Shown: positions 44,270 through 55,582 of the stretch, piece after piece
Layout: every line of letters begins with the position of its first letter
Position numbering within the stretch: position 1 is the stretch's first letter
Notes under the pieces: generated by a model
Databases searched by the model: none
Told to the model about the DNA's origin: nothing
The model's input: the letters and a program-made list of their open reading frames with translations, nothing else
Source: Notospermus geniculatus
Lineage: Eukaryota; Nemertea; Pilidiophora; Heteronemertea; Lineidae
Assembly (NCBI GenBank): GCA_002633025.1
Contig: NMRB01000794.1
Coordinates: forward strand, 60,349-124,348
Length of the DNA: 64,000 nucleotides
Reading direction: 5' to 3'
Position numbers and translations under genes: made by a program

Positions 44270-45039
44270 AGATGGTGGTATTGTGCTGGAATCAGAGAAG
44301 CCTTCGCTTTAGCCCGAGGGCCCAATCGCTTCCTTGGTGCATACCTCTGTCGTAAAGAGCAGCATACCTAGCTTTAGAAAGTTTGAATACATGTATCTTC
44401 AGCATGTAAAAGATGAAACAAAGAAACTTTTCCTTGTCCATCATACAATCAGTCACTTGAAGGCGTTCTATCTCCGTAAACAGGCAATGGTATTTAGAGC
44501 AGGATTCTACTTTCTTGCACAATTTCACTTTTCCTTTCCTCATGAAAGCACTGGTATAGTCACAACTAGGAAGCGCATATACGGCACAGTCACGCATGTT
44601 GGCCCAAAGTGTCGACTGCTATGTGCTCATTCCTCATGCAGTGCACTGCAATTCTGCTCACACCATGTTGTGTTGTTGTGTCGAGAAGCATTCTTTCCTG
44701 CAAATTGCGTAAAGCGTACCACCCAGGTCTTCTCAGTTCTTATCCTGACTCCACTCTGAAGCAGGGAAGTACAGGAAAGACATAGCTGATTTGCTCCTCT
44801 ATCCTCTATTGCCTGTTTCTCCGAGTTTATGGATTGTGCTTTGTTAGAACTGTGTCAGAAATTTACAGATAAATACTCCCAGGTTGAATCAAGGTGTGAA
44901 AAGTATTTCTCTCACAAAGATCAAGAACTTTACAAGTGAAATCAGTCAGAAGGATAACAAAATAGTTGAACTGAAAGCAACAAGGAACCTCTTTGGTCGC
45001 TTGGTATACCGGTAGCTGGCAACTGAAATAAACTTAGAT

Positions 45040-45264
45040 TTGCAGATTGTCTTCGCCTGCCCTCTTGAACTATATCGTCCTTCCATAGCCCATATGGATG
45101 GAAAGAAGCATACGTCAGTGAAGTCAAAGTTGGCGAAGAAGGTTGTTGAAAATATAAATACTGAACCTCCGCAACATGTTGGCACCAACATCATTGATGC
45201 AATCTACATGTCGGTGAATCTGTTCACTGGATTTAAGGAACCTTCCAGCCACGTATGGAGGTAA
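45040..45264 (+). pseudogene. Internal fragment of the same transposon protein
   Basis: Plus-strand frame with PSIAHMDGKKHTSVKSK and NIIDAIYMSVNLFTGF, lying upstream of the right-arm C-terminus on the same strand. It is single copy, in the centre of the foldback, so the left arm duplicates only the 3' half of the original element. Function not identified. Confidence 0.4.
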
Positions 45265-45795
45265 AAACAAGATTTGAATAGCACAGGTAGTTCAGTTTGT
45301 GTGTAATACTTGCGCAACATCATCCCAAGTCGGAGGAACAGGACACTAGATGATCAAGTGACTTCTACATTACTCTTACCTAGACAACTCCGAGAAGACA
45401 AAGAACATGAAAGAAGCCCTATTCTCTGAAAGCTACGTCTTTCCTGTACTTCCCTGCTTCAGAGTGGAGTCAGGATAAGAACTGAGAAGACCTGGGTGGC
45501 ACGCTTTACGCAATTTGCAGGAAAGAATGCTTCTCGACACAACAACACAACATGGTGTGAGCAGAATTGCAGTGCACTGCATGAGGAATGAGGAATGAGC
45601 ACGTAAGCTGACACTAGAAGTTTCATGCACCTCACCTTAATTTGTGCGTGAACTCCACCGAGAGGGTGTTGTGGTAGTACGCTGCAATGATAATGATGTG
45701 TATTCTCTATCGTCACATGAGGTACGCACCAATGAAGCGATCGGGCCCCGGGCTAAAGTGAAGGAGTCTCTGATTCCAGCATACTTCCACCGTCT

Positions 45796-46038
45796 ATGTC
45801 AGTGCTCAATGAAAAGCTAAAGCTAACAAACTTTGTCGCAATGGTGTGGAAGAATGTTCACCAGCCAAATCCAAACCCCACACATGACCCATCATCCCAG
45901 AGTGGTTGGATACGAGAGGACGATCAGTACCGCATCTTCTGGTTTGATAGAGATCAGATGCCGAAAGACATTGCAGAGATGTATCGGCTGTTGATGAGCA
46001 GGAACCCTGTGAGGATGACGGGGATGACTATGTCCTAG
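45796..46038 (+). pseudogene. Transposon protein C-terminus, right-arm copy
   Basis: Eighty codons from MSVLNEKLKLTNFV to the end. The reading frame continues the order expected from the central fragment. After the stop comes ~850 bp of 3' sequence shared by both arms. Confidence 0.55.
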
Positions 46039-46945
46039 GCGACTCAGATTCAGATGAATCCGACTATGGAAGCGATGTGGAAACAAATTGAGGGATGTTT
46101 ATTTGCAGGTTGATGTGATTACATTTGGTGCATGAGTTAGGCCCATACCAAACCGACAAAGAATAATATGTGAGCTCAATAATAAGGTTCACCTGACCTA
46201 ATTTTACACCTCATTTGCATAAAATCTTTTAATTTGTAATTATCATTTATATCTAGCTTATACTTGATGAGTGACTTTTCTCGAGCATGGAGCAATTTTG
46301 CTTAATATCTGATGCAAGTGCAAATTCACCGACAAAGTAAGAAAATTGGCGCATTTGCAGAAAAACAACAAAGTGTCGTTTAATTTTTCATGGTGTAAAA
46401 TATATTCCATACAGTTGGTAACTGTTTTAAAAACTTTCTGTGTGTCTTACCTAAGAAATAGAAGCATTAAATTGACTTTGTTGAAAGAAATGTATTTTTG
46501 GTGGATTTTTCTTTACATTTGCGCCCGTATTTTAAGCAGTCCTCAAAATGTGTGACCTTTTGACCTCTGGTGACCTCATTATTCAACCGATTTGCATATT
46601 ATTGCTGTCGTCTGAAGGAGTACACCAATACGATCATTTTGAGTGGTAGTTTGAGGCTGTAGACCAAAAAATAAAGAATCTACAGTTGTTTACATTTCCC
46701 CTACCCCAAAATTTTAGTCCAATATATTGGGTCACGAAAATAGGGAAAATGGCAAATTTCTCGGTAAAGCACAGGATACAACTTGCAAGACTGCCTGATC
46801 CTTATGGCCCAGGATGGGCTACACCCAGAAATGACAGCAGAAATTTTGCAACAGAAAACATAAATAAAGTGGTGTCAGCTCCTGGACTACTAGATACGGT
46901 GTACATGTCTTGACAAGGCTATAACATCCAACTTACTCCTACCAA

Positions 46946-47760
46946 AAATTCATAAGCGAGCGAAAAATGTACAGTACAACTAAAATTTCACGAAAAAGCC
47001 TCCTTTTCTCAGCCCTGTAGAGTGCGTAATATCCATCGAATTTCGTTGCACTCGCCATCAAACGGAAGCGTGAGATGTGCTCTCTCATTTCCAATCCTAA
47101 AATCTTGAGCTAAGTCCCAAATTATGTTGACAGATGGCCCTGAAGTAATCAATGTTTCATGGGTCCCAAGCACTCGCGACGAATGGTCCCCACGGGTACA
47201 CAGTACTTGAAGTTACCGACAGGTGGCGCTTTCCCTTATTTGCATAAAGCCCGCCGCAAATCCACGTGTTTTCTTTACAAACTCCGCCTACTGTGTTCCC
47301 ATTGGCTGGAATCGTTTCTCGGAAATAAGCTGTAACGGTTTAGAGTGTTGGATATGACTTATATACTTGCGTATTTAGATTAAACGTTGAAATGACAGCA
47401 GTAAAATTACCCAGTGCCGATGGATTGTACTTATTATACATGGGATCACGTGGCTACTTCTGCCGTAGCCAGGGTGACCAGGATGATTGACAGCGACAGT
47501 GGCAGCGCAGTGATCGCTGTTGTTTACAATTACTAGTGGAGCCGTCTAGCGGGATAGGTTCGCCCGAGACCACCATGCGGTGTGGACTGGAACAAAATAG
47601 GTGTTGAATCGTCTCATCTACAGAGTAATATTTACTACATGTGTTTGAATCATCAATCTTTTCGGAAAGGGGACATAACGCCCGACAGAATGACACCAAG
47701 ATTGTCTCAATCGGTTGGAGATTAAGCACATAATTGGATGTAGAAAGTTGGTGTTTTTGA
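46946..47760. other. Unclassified insertion within family A copy 2
   Basis: Interrupts family A between CTACCAAAAATTCAT and TTTGATGAATTTTAG. Ends suggest short AAAATTCAT inverted words but no clear duplication. A 91-codon minus-strand ORF (47454-47729) with several cysteines has no match I recognise. Confidence 0.4.
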
Positions 47761-48248
47761 TGAATTTTAGTTCCTACTTTTGCTCCTACTTATGAGATAT
47801 AGGTCAAGGTCCTTTTTTTGAAGATGGCTTCCTGGCGGCCGTATTTGAAGTCCGATTGGGCCGAAATTTAGTGCAGTTGCACAGGGTGTTTAGATGTATC
47901 TTCACACCAAATCAGAACACTATGTATGAAATAGCCACGAAATGTGCCACCAAACAGTGAATTTTGAACTCTGACCTCCCTGACCTTGAAAAGCGGGTCA
48001 AATCAAAACCCCGGGATTTATGTGATGTAGTCTCATCAGAGGAACCCACCATAAAAATTTCATGGATCCTCTAGCCAGAGCGTAAAACTGGCAACACTAA
48101 GTTTCCGTTCAGAGATAGTACACCAAGTTTCAAGTTCCTAGGCCAGGCGGTTTAGAAACGTGCCACCCCTGTTAACGACGACGGACGACGACGACGACGA
48201 CGGACGACACACCATGAGAGAAGCTCACCTCACAGAGGTGAGCTAAAA

Positions 48249-48904
48249 CGTTTTGAGCACTCTGGGTCGAGGTATTCAAACACTTCAATGATTTTCAGGT
48301 TATGCCGCGTGGCGGCCATAATGGAATGTCCGACAGGGCCGAAATTCGGTATTTCAGAAGTTATCCCTCTTTAGGGTGGGCCAGAGAAAGTGTCCCTCAT
48401 TTATGCAAGGTATGAAGTTGCTGGATGAAATATTGACGAAACGTATCAAGTTCATAACTGTTGCTACACGTTGAGCTCTGTGACCTTGAATGAAATTGTG
48501 CATGGACCATGTGCTCAACGGGTTGGACATAATAGTCTAAAGACAGAGGGAGGTACATATCACTCATGAGCAATCTGGGTCAAGTCATTCCTGAGTAGGA
48601 CTTTGATGATTCGGGGGCCACCTGGCAGCCATATTGGATGTCTGATCAGGCCGGAACTTCACATGCAAATAAAGGTCATCTTCGGGGGGCCACATAGCAC
48701 AGTGGAGCGCTTTGGGTCAAGTCATTCCAAAGGTAGAGCATTTTGACGATTTTCGGGTTACGCCACCTGGCGGCCATATTGGATGTCCGATCGGGCCGGA
48801 ACTTCACATGCACATAATGGTCATCTGCAGAAGGCCACATAGCACATTGGAGCACTTTGGGTTAAGTCGTTCCTGAGTAACAGCACTTTGATGATTTTTG
48901 GGTT
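48249..48904 (+). mobile_element. Family B fragments
   Basis: 48249-48480 is a family B tail piece. 48487-48904 restarts with a variant of the family B 5' end (GCATGGACCATGTGCTCAACGGGTTGG) and continues through 145-bp-type units (CACCTGGCGGCCATATTGGATG) before breaking off at the TTGGC-rich patch. Confidence 0.65.
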
Positions 48905-49300
48905 ATCCACGTCGGCAAATGTCAACCCAATGTTTTCCATTGTTGGCCCGACATCATCTTGCACACCGGCTTGACATTGGCCCAACACTGGCAAATGTAG
49001 GCAAATACTGGCTAAAGAAAAGTGATGTCCTTTGTCAATTTCATATATATTTTTTCATTCTTATGCTTATGCCACCTGGGGCCCACCTTCGCGGGGCCGA
49101 CGCTGGACCAGCATTTGGCAGTTCGCCTAAACAATAAGTCTTGCCGATGTTGGCCAACGCCGCGCCAAGGTTGGCAAAAGACCAAATGCTAGCCAGTGCT
49201 AGCCAATGCTGGAGCAACACTGCCCCAAGGTTGGCAAAAACTGCCAATGTTGGCCAGTGTTTGCCGGGGTAAAGCCAGTGCCTCGGGCCAATGTTGCAGG
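48905..49300. repeat. Irregular TTGGC/GCCAA repeat patch
   Basis: Dense, irregular copies of TTGGC, GCCAATGTTGGCC and CTGGCAAATG in both orientations, like 10700-10870. Shared style but no strict period. Confidence 0.6.
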
Positions 49301-49935
49301 CTGGCTGCGTATCTCTTCAGATTTACTTAGTTAAGGTTGTGGGGACGTCGCGTCAACGTTAACCTAACATTACGTACTCGAACCGACAAGCGACTATGTG
49401 AGGTTGAGATCAATTTAGTAGCTTTGTTTTATCTGACAATGCCTGCGACGACTCAATGGACAGGGTGCTGACGTCACACCAACGTATATGCAACGTCCAC
49501 GTGACCAGGCCACTGTATCAAAAAAAAATATTCCCACATGGACTTGCATGTTTTGCATAAAAAAATAGGTTTGCATCTGCTAAAAGTGCCAAAAATCAGA
49601 TCTGTGGTTATTAGCAAAATGTATCTTCACCAAGGTTGGCTAGTGACGTTGCTACAACGTTGCCACATTGATGTGCGATATAGGCCTATGCCTGTGGACA
49701 CTGAAGGTATTGTTAACGCCATTTTTAGGTCTATCTTGCTTTGAATTTAGGTTTATGATTCTTTGGCCGAACTGCATGCAATTCTAACGCCACGTTGAGC
49801 AGACGTTGTCTGAACGTCAGTCGATTTGAATCTCAATCTAATTGTAACAATGAAATTGAAAAAAAATATAAGAATCTGCTCTTTAATAAGCATAATTAGG
49901 CTCGATACGATTCAGACCAAACAAGATGACATTGT
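49301..49935. other. No gene recognised
   Basis: Unassigned, with short ORFs lacking motifs. Confidence 0.4.
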
Positions 49936-50980
49936 AAATGTCGTATGGTTCCCGATTAGGTACTTCTACATGAATGGTACATTGACAGAGATCAGATACA
50001 TTGAGACAAGGCTACATTGATAGATCAGATACATTGATAGAGACCGGGATACATTGATAGATCAGATACATTGATAGAGATCAGGATACATTGACAGAGA
50101 TATGGATACATTGACTGTTGAACTACAGCGATGAATCCCACAGAACTTGATCTCATGCCAATAATTCATCTCATGTTGACCTTGACCTTGACCTTTGATC
50201 GATAAGGTCATTGCATAATCGAAATGGGCATCCTCAATAACCTAAACGTGGGTGATATCATGCCTCTACCTCTACCACAGTAAGAGATACTTCAAATTAT
50301 CAAGTTTGACCTTGACCTTGACCTCTGATCATCAAGGTCATTGCATAATCGAAGTCGGCATCCTCAATAACCAAAGTATGGGTGATGTCATGCATCTATC
50401 TCTAACACAGACTGAGATATTTCAAATTATCAAGTTTATTATATCAAAATCTCATGATATCTCAATCTCCCGGACACTTGAGGCTGAGAATTTTAACACA
50501 GTCCAGTCCTTGGACAAGCAGGCATGAGCTAAGACATGTTTCATGTTGCTCAGTTGACAATATGGCAAGTTATCTCAAAATATCAAATTAGTGATATCGA
50601 TATCACCATGACCCCAACATCTCAGATCAAAAGTAATCAGTCCATTGGATTCCTGGGGCATGAAAACCTAGGGGTAGAACCTACTTTTATTGCATTAGGT
50701 GTTAAAGGAGCCGAGTTATGGCATCAGATAAAAGCGTGACGGAAAAAATATCAAGTCTGATATGTTGATTACATCATGATGGAGGCATCTGATGTTGAAA
50801 ATGATTAGCTCATTGGATTGCCCAGGTTGACAAAGATAGGGGTAGGATGTGTTACCAGAGCTGTAGCTGCTAAAGGAGATAAGATATGAAGGCGTGACAG
50901 ACCGGACACACACACAGATACACACACAGACACCATGACCAAAAACAATGGTTCCCGATCTTGATGGTCGGGGACCATAA
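49936..50980 (+). mobile_element. Family D element (rolling-circle/HINE-like)
   Basis: The 5' motif ATGGTTCCCGAT is at 49945-49956. A short tandem patch (GATACATTGATAGA units, 49975-50115) follows, then two ~129-bp units beginning TTGACCTTGACCTTGACC (50178, 50307). Next comes a CACACACAGA simple repeat (50905-50933), then a hairpin (50948-50978; stem ATGGTTCCCGA/TCGGGGACCAT with one G-T). The 5' motif is complementary to the hairpin's right arm. Non-coding. Confidence 0.68.
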
Positions 50981-51325
50981 TGAAACAATGCCAGATTTGC
51001 TACCCCTAGAAAGCTGAGAAATAATCAGAGTTTGGGGCTAGAACTTAACACAGGCATAAATCCAATCATTTGTGAAAGGTCTAGCATGACATATTGTTTT
51101 TTGTTTCATTTGATTAGCAGGAAATGTAACAAAAAGATCACTGATTTTTGATTACTAAATGGGTGAACACCAAAGGGAGAACAGCCCATTACAATGCTGG
51201 AAAAGTGTTATCCAGATCTATTGTTGGTGTGACTCTGGCACGTCTGGTCAAAGTGCTGGTGGTGGTTATTGTGACATGGCATTTACGAAATGATTTGTGA
51301 ACCAATGTTTTCTATGTATATAACA
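50981..51325 (+). repeat. Left arm of a 5.7-kb inverted-repeat pair
   Basis: Begins TGAAACAATGCCAG at the end of family D. Inverse of 56329-56678 at very high identity over ~345 bp (CTACCCCTAGAAA, CCATTACAATGCTGG, GTGACATGGCATTTACGAA). Confidence 0.85.
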
Positions 51326-51334
51326 TCAAGAATA

Positions 51335-51786
51335 CAGGAAGTTCACAGTTTATTGGTCTTTGGTGGAAATTTTCTAAGTCCAAAAATTAAGCCCACAAAG
51401 GGAGGAGGCCTAGTATGAATGGTATAAAAGTCAGATCAATTTCGTGGCAAGTTCTCAGCCAAGTGCAGTACGGATTGATTGATTTTGAATTGTAATAGGC
51501 CCCTACTGATCAATTTCACAAATGCCAGCCAGGGGTAGTAAATGGTTGATCTTGAGGATGTGGCATCAAAGAACCAAATGACTGAGTCCAAACGACAAAA
51601 TGTGATGCATTTTTGAACCATGAATTACCCCTGGCCGGCATTTGTGAAATTGATTAGTAGGGGCCTATTACAATTGATCCCTCCCAAAATCAACTTTTAT
51701 ACCATTCATCCTAGGCCTCCCTTTGTGGGCCTAGTTTTTGGACTTAGAAAATTTCCAGGGAAGACCAATAAACTGTGAACTTCCTG
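51335..51786. mobile_element. CAGGAAGTTCACAG foldback element
   Basis: Two arms of about 100 and 70 bp mirrored around 51560. Ends CAGGAAGTTCACAGTTTATT and inverse, the same family as 13571-14688. Confidence 0.75.
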
Positions 51787-52490
51787 TATATAAGTACCAA
51801 GAATGTACAACTTAGTAATCAATCAAAAGGGTGGGCATTAAGTTACTTTTTCTGGTAATAGAGGGCGTACGGTAATTATAGGCCTTCTAATTAAATAACC
51901 AGTGTTTAGATGTAACGGTTGTTGACTGAATTGTATTATTTAGAATATCATCAATATTCTTATGTAAAGTTAAAGACATATTACTGGCATACAAATTTTT
52001 TTTCTATTTTGGTGAAACCATGGATTTGTTGTATAGGTCAGAGTGCCCGACCCTGAGATCAAGTACAATATCAATTTGTCGAAAATATGGTCCATTCAAA
52101 ACTGCACTGCAGCTCGGTTATTTGTGAGTGCATATAACTATGGGAGGCATCATTTTGTTTGTAATGATCTTCTCTACACAATAATCCTTCACAAATTAAG
52201 ATCCCTTCAGTTACAGGGTCACCAGAGGCAAATTAGTAAACCCACTTTTTGGCACATATTCGGAGTTGTATATTCTTGGTACTTATACAGTGTGTATCAG
52301 GAAACCGAGATTAATTTGTTAATTTCTTGGACATGGCTAAACATTTTGAAAATTGGCAATCACCATTTATTACCTAATGTCCTCTTTCTTATGACAGCAA
52401 GAAATCCAATTTATTGTCACAGATGACTGAGCACGAAGCAATTCAATCAAGCATGTCAGAACTGGTCTTGCACCATATTCACAGCAGCCT
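51787..52490. other. No supported gene
   Basis: A 127-codon plus ORF (52043-52426) has no recognisable motif. 52415-52478 (GACTGAGCACGAAGCAATTC..., GAACTGGTCTTGCACC) is inversely repeated at 52968-53030, flanking a small MITE. Confidence 0.4.
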
Positions 52491-52643
52491 AAAGCCGGTG
52501 ACAGACTGGCGCGTACGCTGCGCGTCCTGCAGGCGTTCCGCCAATCAGATTCTTCGGTAGGTGTTTCGGTCCGTGTTACCGCCTTCCTGATTGGTTGGAC
52601 GCTTCCCGACGCGCTGCTTACGCGCCAGTCTGTCACCGCCTTT
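52491..52643. mobile_element. 153-bp foldback MITE
   Basis: Ends AAAGCCGGTGACAGACTGGC and near-perfect inverse. GC-rich interior. No duplication proven. Confidence 0.75.
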
Positions 52644-53549
52644 ACTCCAACAATTTTCACATTAAAAAAAGGAAGAAAGACCAGTGAATCCTTTACAAAA
52701 TTTTTATTGAGTGATTTAACATTTGGGTGCATATTCCTGTCCAAATGCATCTGATACTTGCTGGAGGCTTCCAGTCTTCAACCACTCTGTTACCACACAC
52801 GCACGCTGCTCAGTTTTAAGCTGCACTTTGCTGGTCTGAGAAAATGATCAACCTTTCCAACTTTTTAGAAGTTCGAAATGTGTAACATGCATAGGATTGC
52901 ATAATTTGGAAGCCCAAAAAAACCCTGCACTAGGCAAACAAGGTTCAATTCCAAAATATCTATCTGGTGCAAGACCAGTTCTGACATGGTTGATTGAACT
53001 GCTTCGTGCTCAGTCATCTGTGACAGTACATTACCAACTTTCAGTGACATGATGACGTCACCCGCGTGACGCGCAGTCCCGTGACGTCGCGACTTTCTAC
53101 AGTGTACATCTGCCCGCGAAATGCACGGTACAACGGGATAAATTGATCACTGCGTCAAAATTACTCAAAAACTCCAAAATGATGCCCCCATCTAATTTTA
53201 AAATTGCCCCCATCTAATTTTAAAATTGACATTCTGACGAACATTTTGATACCAAGAATACTATATTTCAACAGACTTCACTCACTTCCATTTTCGAGTC
53301 GAAGTTGAGACATCAAAATCTTGCCGTTTAAATGGGTTTTACCATTGAAAATGGCGTGATTTCGATGTCTCAACTTCGACTCGAAAAGAGGCCTAATTTT
53401 TGACATCTAAGAGGGGTTCCAGGACATATTCTCCTGAAGAAAGGCAAGAACCGCTTACCTACATGTAATCTGCTAATAATGGCCAAGTCACCAAATCAAT
53501 AATGATGCAACAAATTCAGACGTTCATCAGTTTCATTCATACAAACCTA
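52644..53549. other. No gene; perfect 24-bp hairpin at about 53293-53384
   Basis: TTTTCGAGTCGAAGTTGAGA...CATC and its exact inverse face each other across a ~43-bp loop. A direct repeat of CCCCCATCTAATTTTAAAATTG is at 53186-53229. Confidence 0.6.
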
Positions 53550-53789
53550 TAGGGTCGTTTAGACGACAAGCCAAAAAAACACATTCAGATTCGATCCGAT
53601 TGGATCCGATCGACCGCATCGGGTCTCATTTGCGTTTAGACGAGAATTGAATGTGGTCGTATGTGGTCGAATGCGGTCCAAAATCCACATTGGACCGCAT
53701 TGGGTAGGGTTTACACGCAAGAGTTTTGAACCACAATTGGATTTGATCGGATCGCATGTGGATTTTTGCCTGTCGTGTAAACGGCCCTA
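53550..53789. mobile_element. TAGGG(C/T)CGTTTAGACGAC MITE, copy 2
   Basis: Ends TAGGGTCGTTTAGACGAC and (GTC)GTGTAAACGGCCCTA. The core is full of GATCCGAT/ATCGGATC and CCACATTGGACCGCAT words. Almost the same as 55343-55582. Non-coding. Confidence 0.8.
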
Positions 53790-55342
53790 TTGTTACCTCA
53801 CCACTGGGAACTTTAAAAATATGATGCAACAAAGTCACAGAACATTATCTAACCTAGGCTCATACATAGACATAGGCCTAGGAGCCTAACACATCGGCCT
53901 CTGTACATTCATAGTGAGCTAGAAAGTGGATCTTCTGGAACCTCTGCTACATTTTACAAAATCACTCCAAAGTCTATCTTTGTTGGACAAATTTAGCAAT
54001 ATCTCAAAATATTGCCCTCGGCAGGTATGTAACCTTACTTTATATGTTTGTTTGAATGTGATAACTTTATTGCCCGTTCAAGAAAATGACTTTTCCTTTT
54101 ACAACTTTACTGTACAACAAAAGAGGGTTGCATAACAGTCGATACTGATTGATATTGAGGGTCCCTATTAAACATAAATCAAGGTGGGAGGAGTAAATTT
54201 TGTACCAGGGATCTGTAAACATGAAAACTTGACACCCACTTTTCATGGCTGTGACTCAGTGAGTTTACTTCGCCTAAGCCTTAAGGGTATACCAAAGTGC
54301 CAAACTTGTAAATTTATGTCAAGAAGTGGTCTCCAAAAGCAGGCATGGAAATAGTTTTGATTAAGTTTGCACTGCACATCATATTATTCTATGAAGTACA
54401 GAGATCCTGAATATGCCCAAAGTTCAAAGTCAGCATGCACCACTTATGTAATATATGATAAAACAATGGCCCACTTTTGTGCAAATGTACAGGTCTACTC
54501 GTAGAAGTATCTGGTACAAACGAACCACTAAAATGTTGTTAGGTCTTTAATGTACATGATGCTACCCTCGAACTTGGCTGTATCACAGCAGAAAGGCAAA
54601 AAATCAACCATGAAGTTGTTGATTTAGGGGAATTCCAGACACTAATTGGAGGCAGCCATGTTGGAACTACTTTTCACCCAGTTCTGAATCTATTTTGATT
54701 CCTTTTAAAGTTGTGCAACTGGGATAATTTGAGGGCACGGACTGCGGCGCAAGGTACGGTCTAGTGCTCTAACATTCACCCTTTCTGCCCAGTTTGTGCC
54801 AGACTGCGCCAAAGTCTGAGCAAAATCGGAGGCTGAAAAATATCTTATCATGAGGTTGTTTAGCCTTCACAATGTCACGTTGACGGCCAATCACTCCGCG
54901 AAAAAATGTAGGTGTGGGGAACAGATATTAGCTGAAAATATCTTCATCGGTATATTCCTTATCGTAGGGATTGCAGCTCTGTACCCAAGCTCAACGACGC
55001 CCATCGCCACATCACCTTGAACACGCCCGATACTGCTTGGAAGTGGTCAACGGACACCACTAACAGCGCGCTAAAGGAGGTCCCGACCGCCTACAGTGAA
55101 ACAGCTTACCGGCGCCTATCTGTGACGTCATTGATAGCCTAACAAAGTTAATATTCGGTGTTCCTGTCAAGCCCGGTAGCTACCGGAGTTTCTGTTCGGG
55201 GATAGTGCCTATTGGCATTTGGCCTATACCTCCGATAGGCATTGATAGCGCTATGGGAGTTTCGATTCGGTCGGCCCAGCAGATAGACAGAAATAGAATC
55301 ACGCAGATTTCACAATAGACAGAAATACTTCAATTGACATAA
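53790..55342. other. No supported gene; possible relic at 55170-55285
   Basis: The segment near 55262-55285 (GGAGTTTCGATTCGGTCGGCCCAG) resembles the right end of the 711-bp CCAG elements, suggesting an older relative; no left end was found. The rest is unassigned. Confidence 0.4.
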
Positions 55343-55582
55343 TAGGGCCGTTTAGACGACAAGCCAAAAAAACACATTCAGATTCGATCCGATTGGATCC
55401 GATCGACCGCATCCGGTCTCATTTGCGTTTAGACGAGATTTGAATGTGGTCGTATGTGGTCCAATTGGTCAAAAATCCACATTGGACTGCATTGGGTAGC
55501 ATTTACACGTAAAAGTTTTGAACCCACAATCCGATTCGATCGGATCGAATGTGGATTTTTGCCTGTCGTCTAAACGGCCATA
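55343..55582. mobile_element. TAGGGCCGTTTAGACGAC MITE, copy 3
   Basis: Same ends and core as copy 2, 240 bp in both cases. Confidence 0.8.

Larger units (their letters stand above)
42953..46889. mobile_element. 3.9-kb foldback from inverted duplication of a coding transposon
   Basis: Ends TAGTCCAGGAGC... and inverse; CTA at 42950-42952 and 46890-46892. The empty site is seen in family A copy 1 (GGTACCTAGAGACATATT at about 3973). Arms are about 1.5-1.8 kb (42953-44780 and 45440-46889) around a ~650-bp centre. Both arms encode the same C-terminal protein end in opposite directions, and the centre encodes a more internal piece. Confidence 0.82.
42486..48248 (+). mobile_element. Family A element, copy 2, split by insertions
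   Basis: 5' end AAATGGCAAGGGCCATTG and CTCACCTCTGTGATAAG (about 42490-42530), tandem units to 42952, then a 3.9-kb foldback. Family A resumes at 46890-46945. About 800 bp of other DNA follows, then family A from about 47760 to the 3' hairpin (48223-48244) and AAAA. The 3' part is very similar to copy 1, including the GAC simple repeat at 48175-48212. Confidence 0.72.

Noticed and set aside
48898-49247. ORFs with repeated NLGAAL/ANIG motifs
   Set aside because: They are translations of the TTGGC-word patch.
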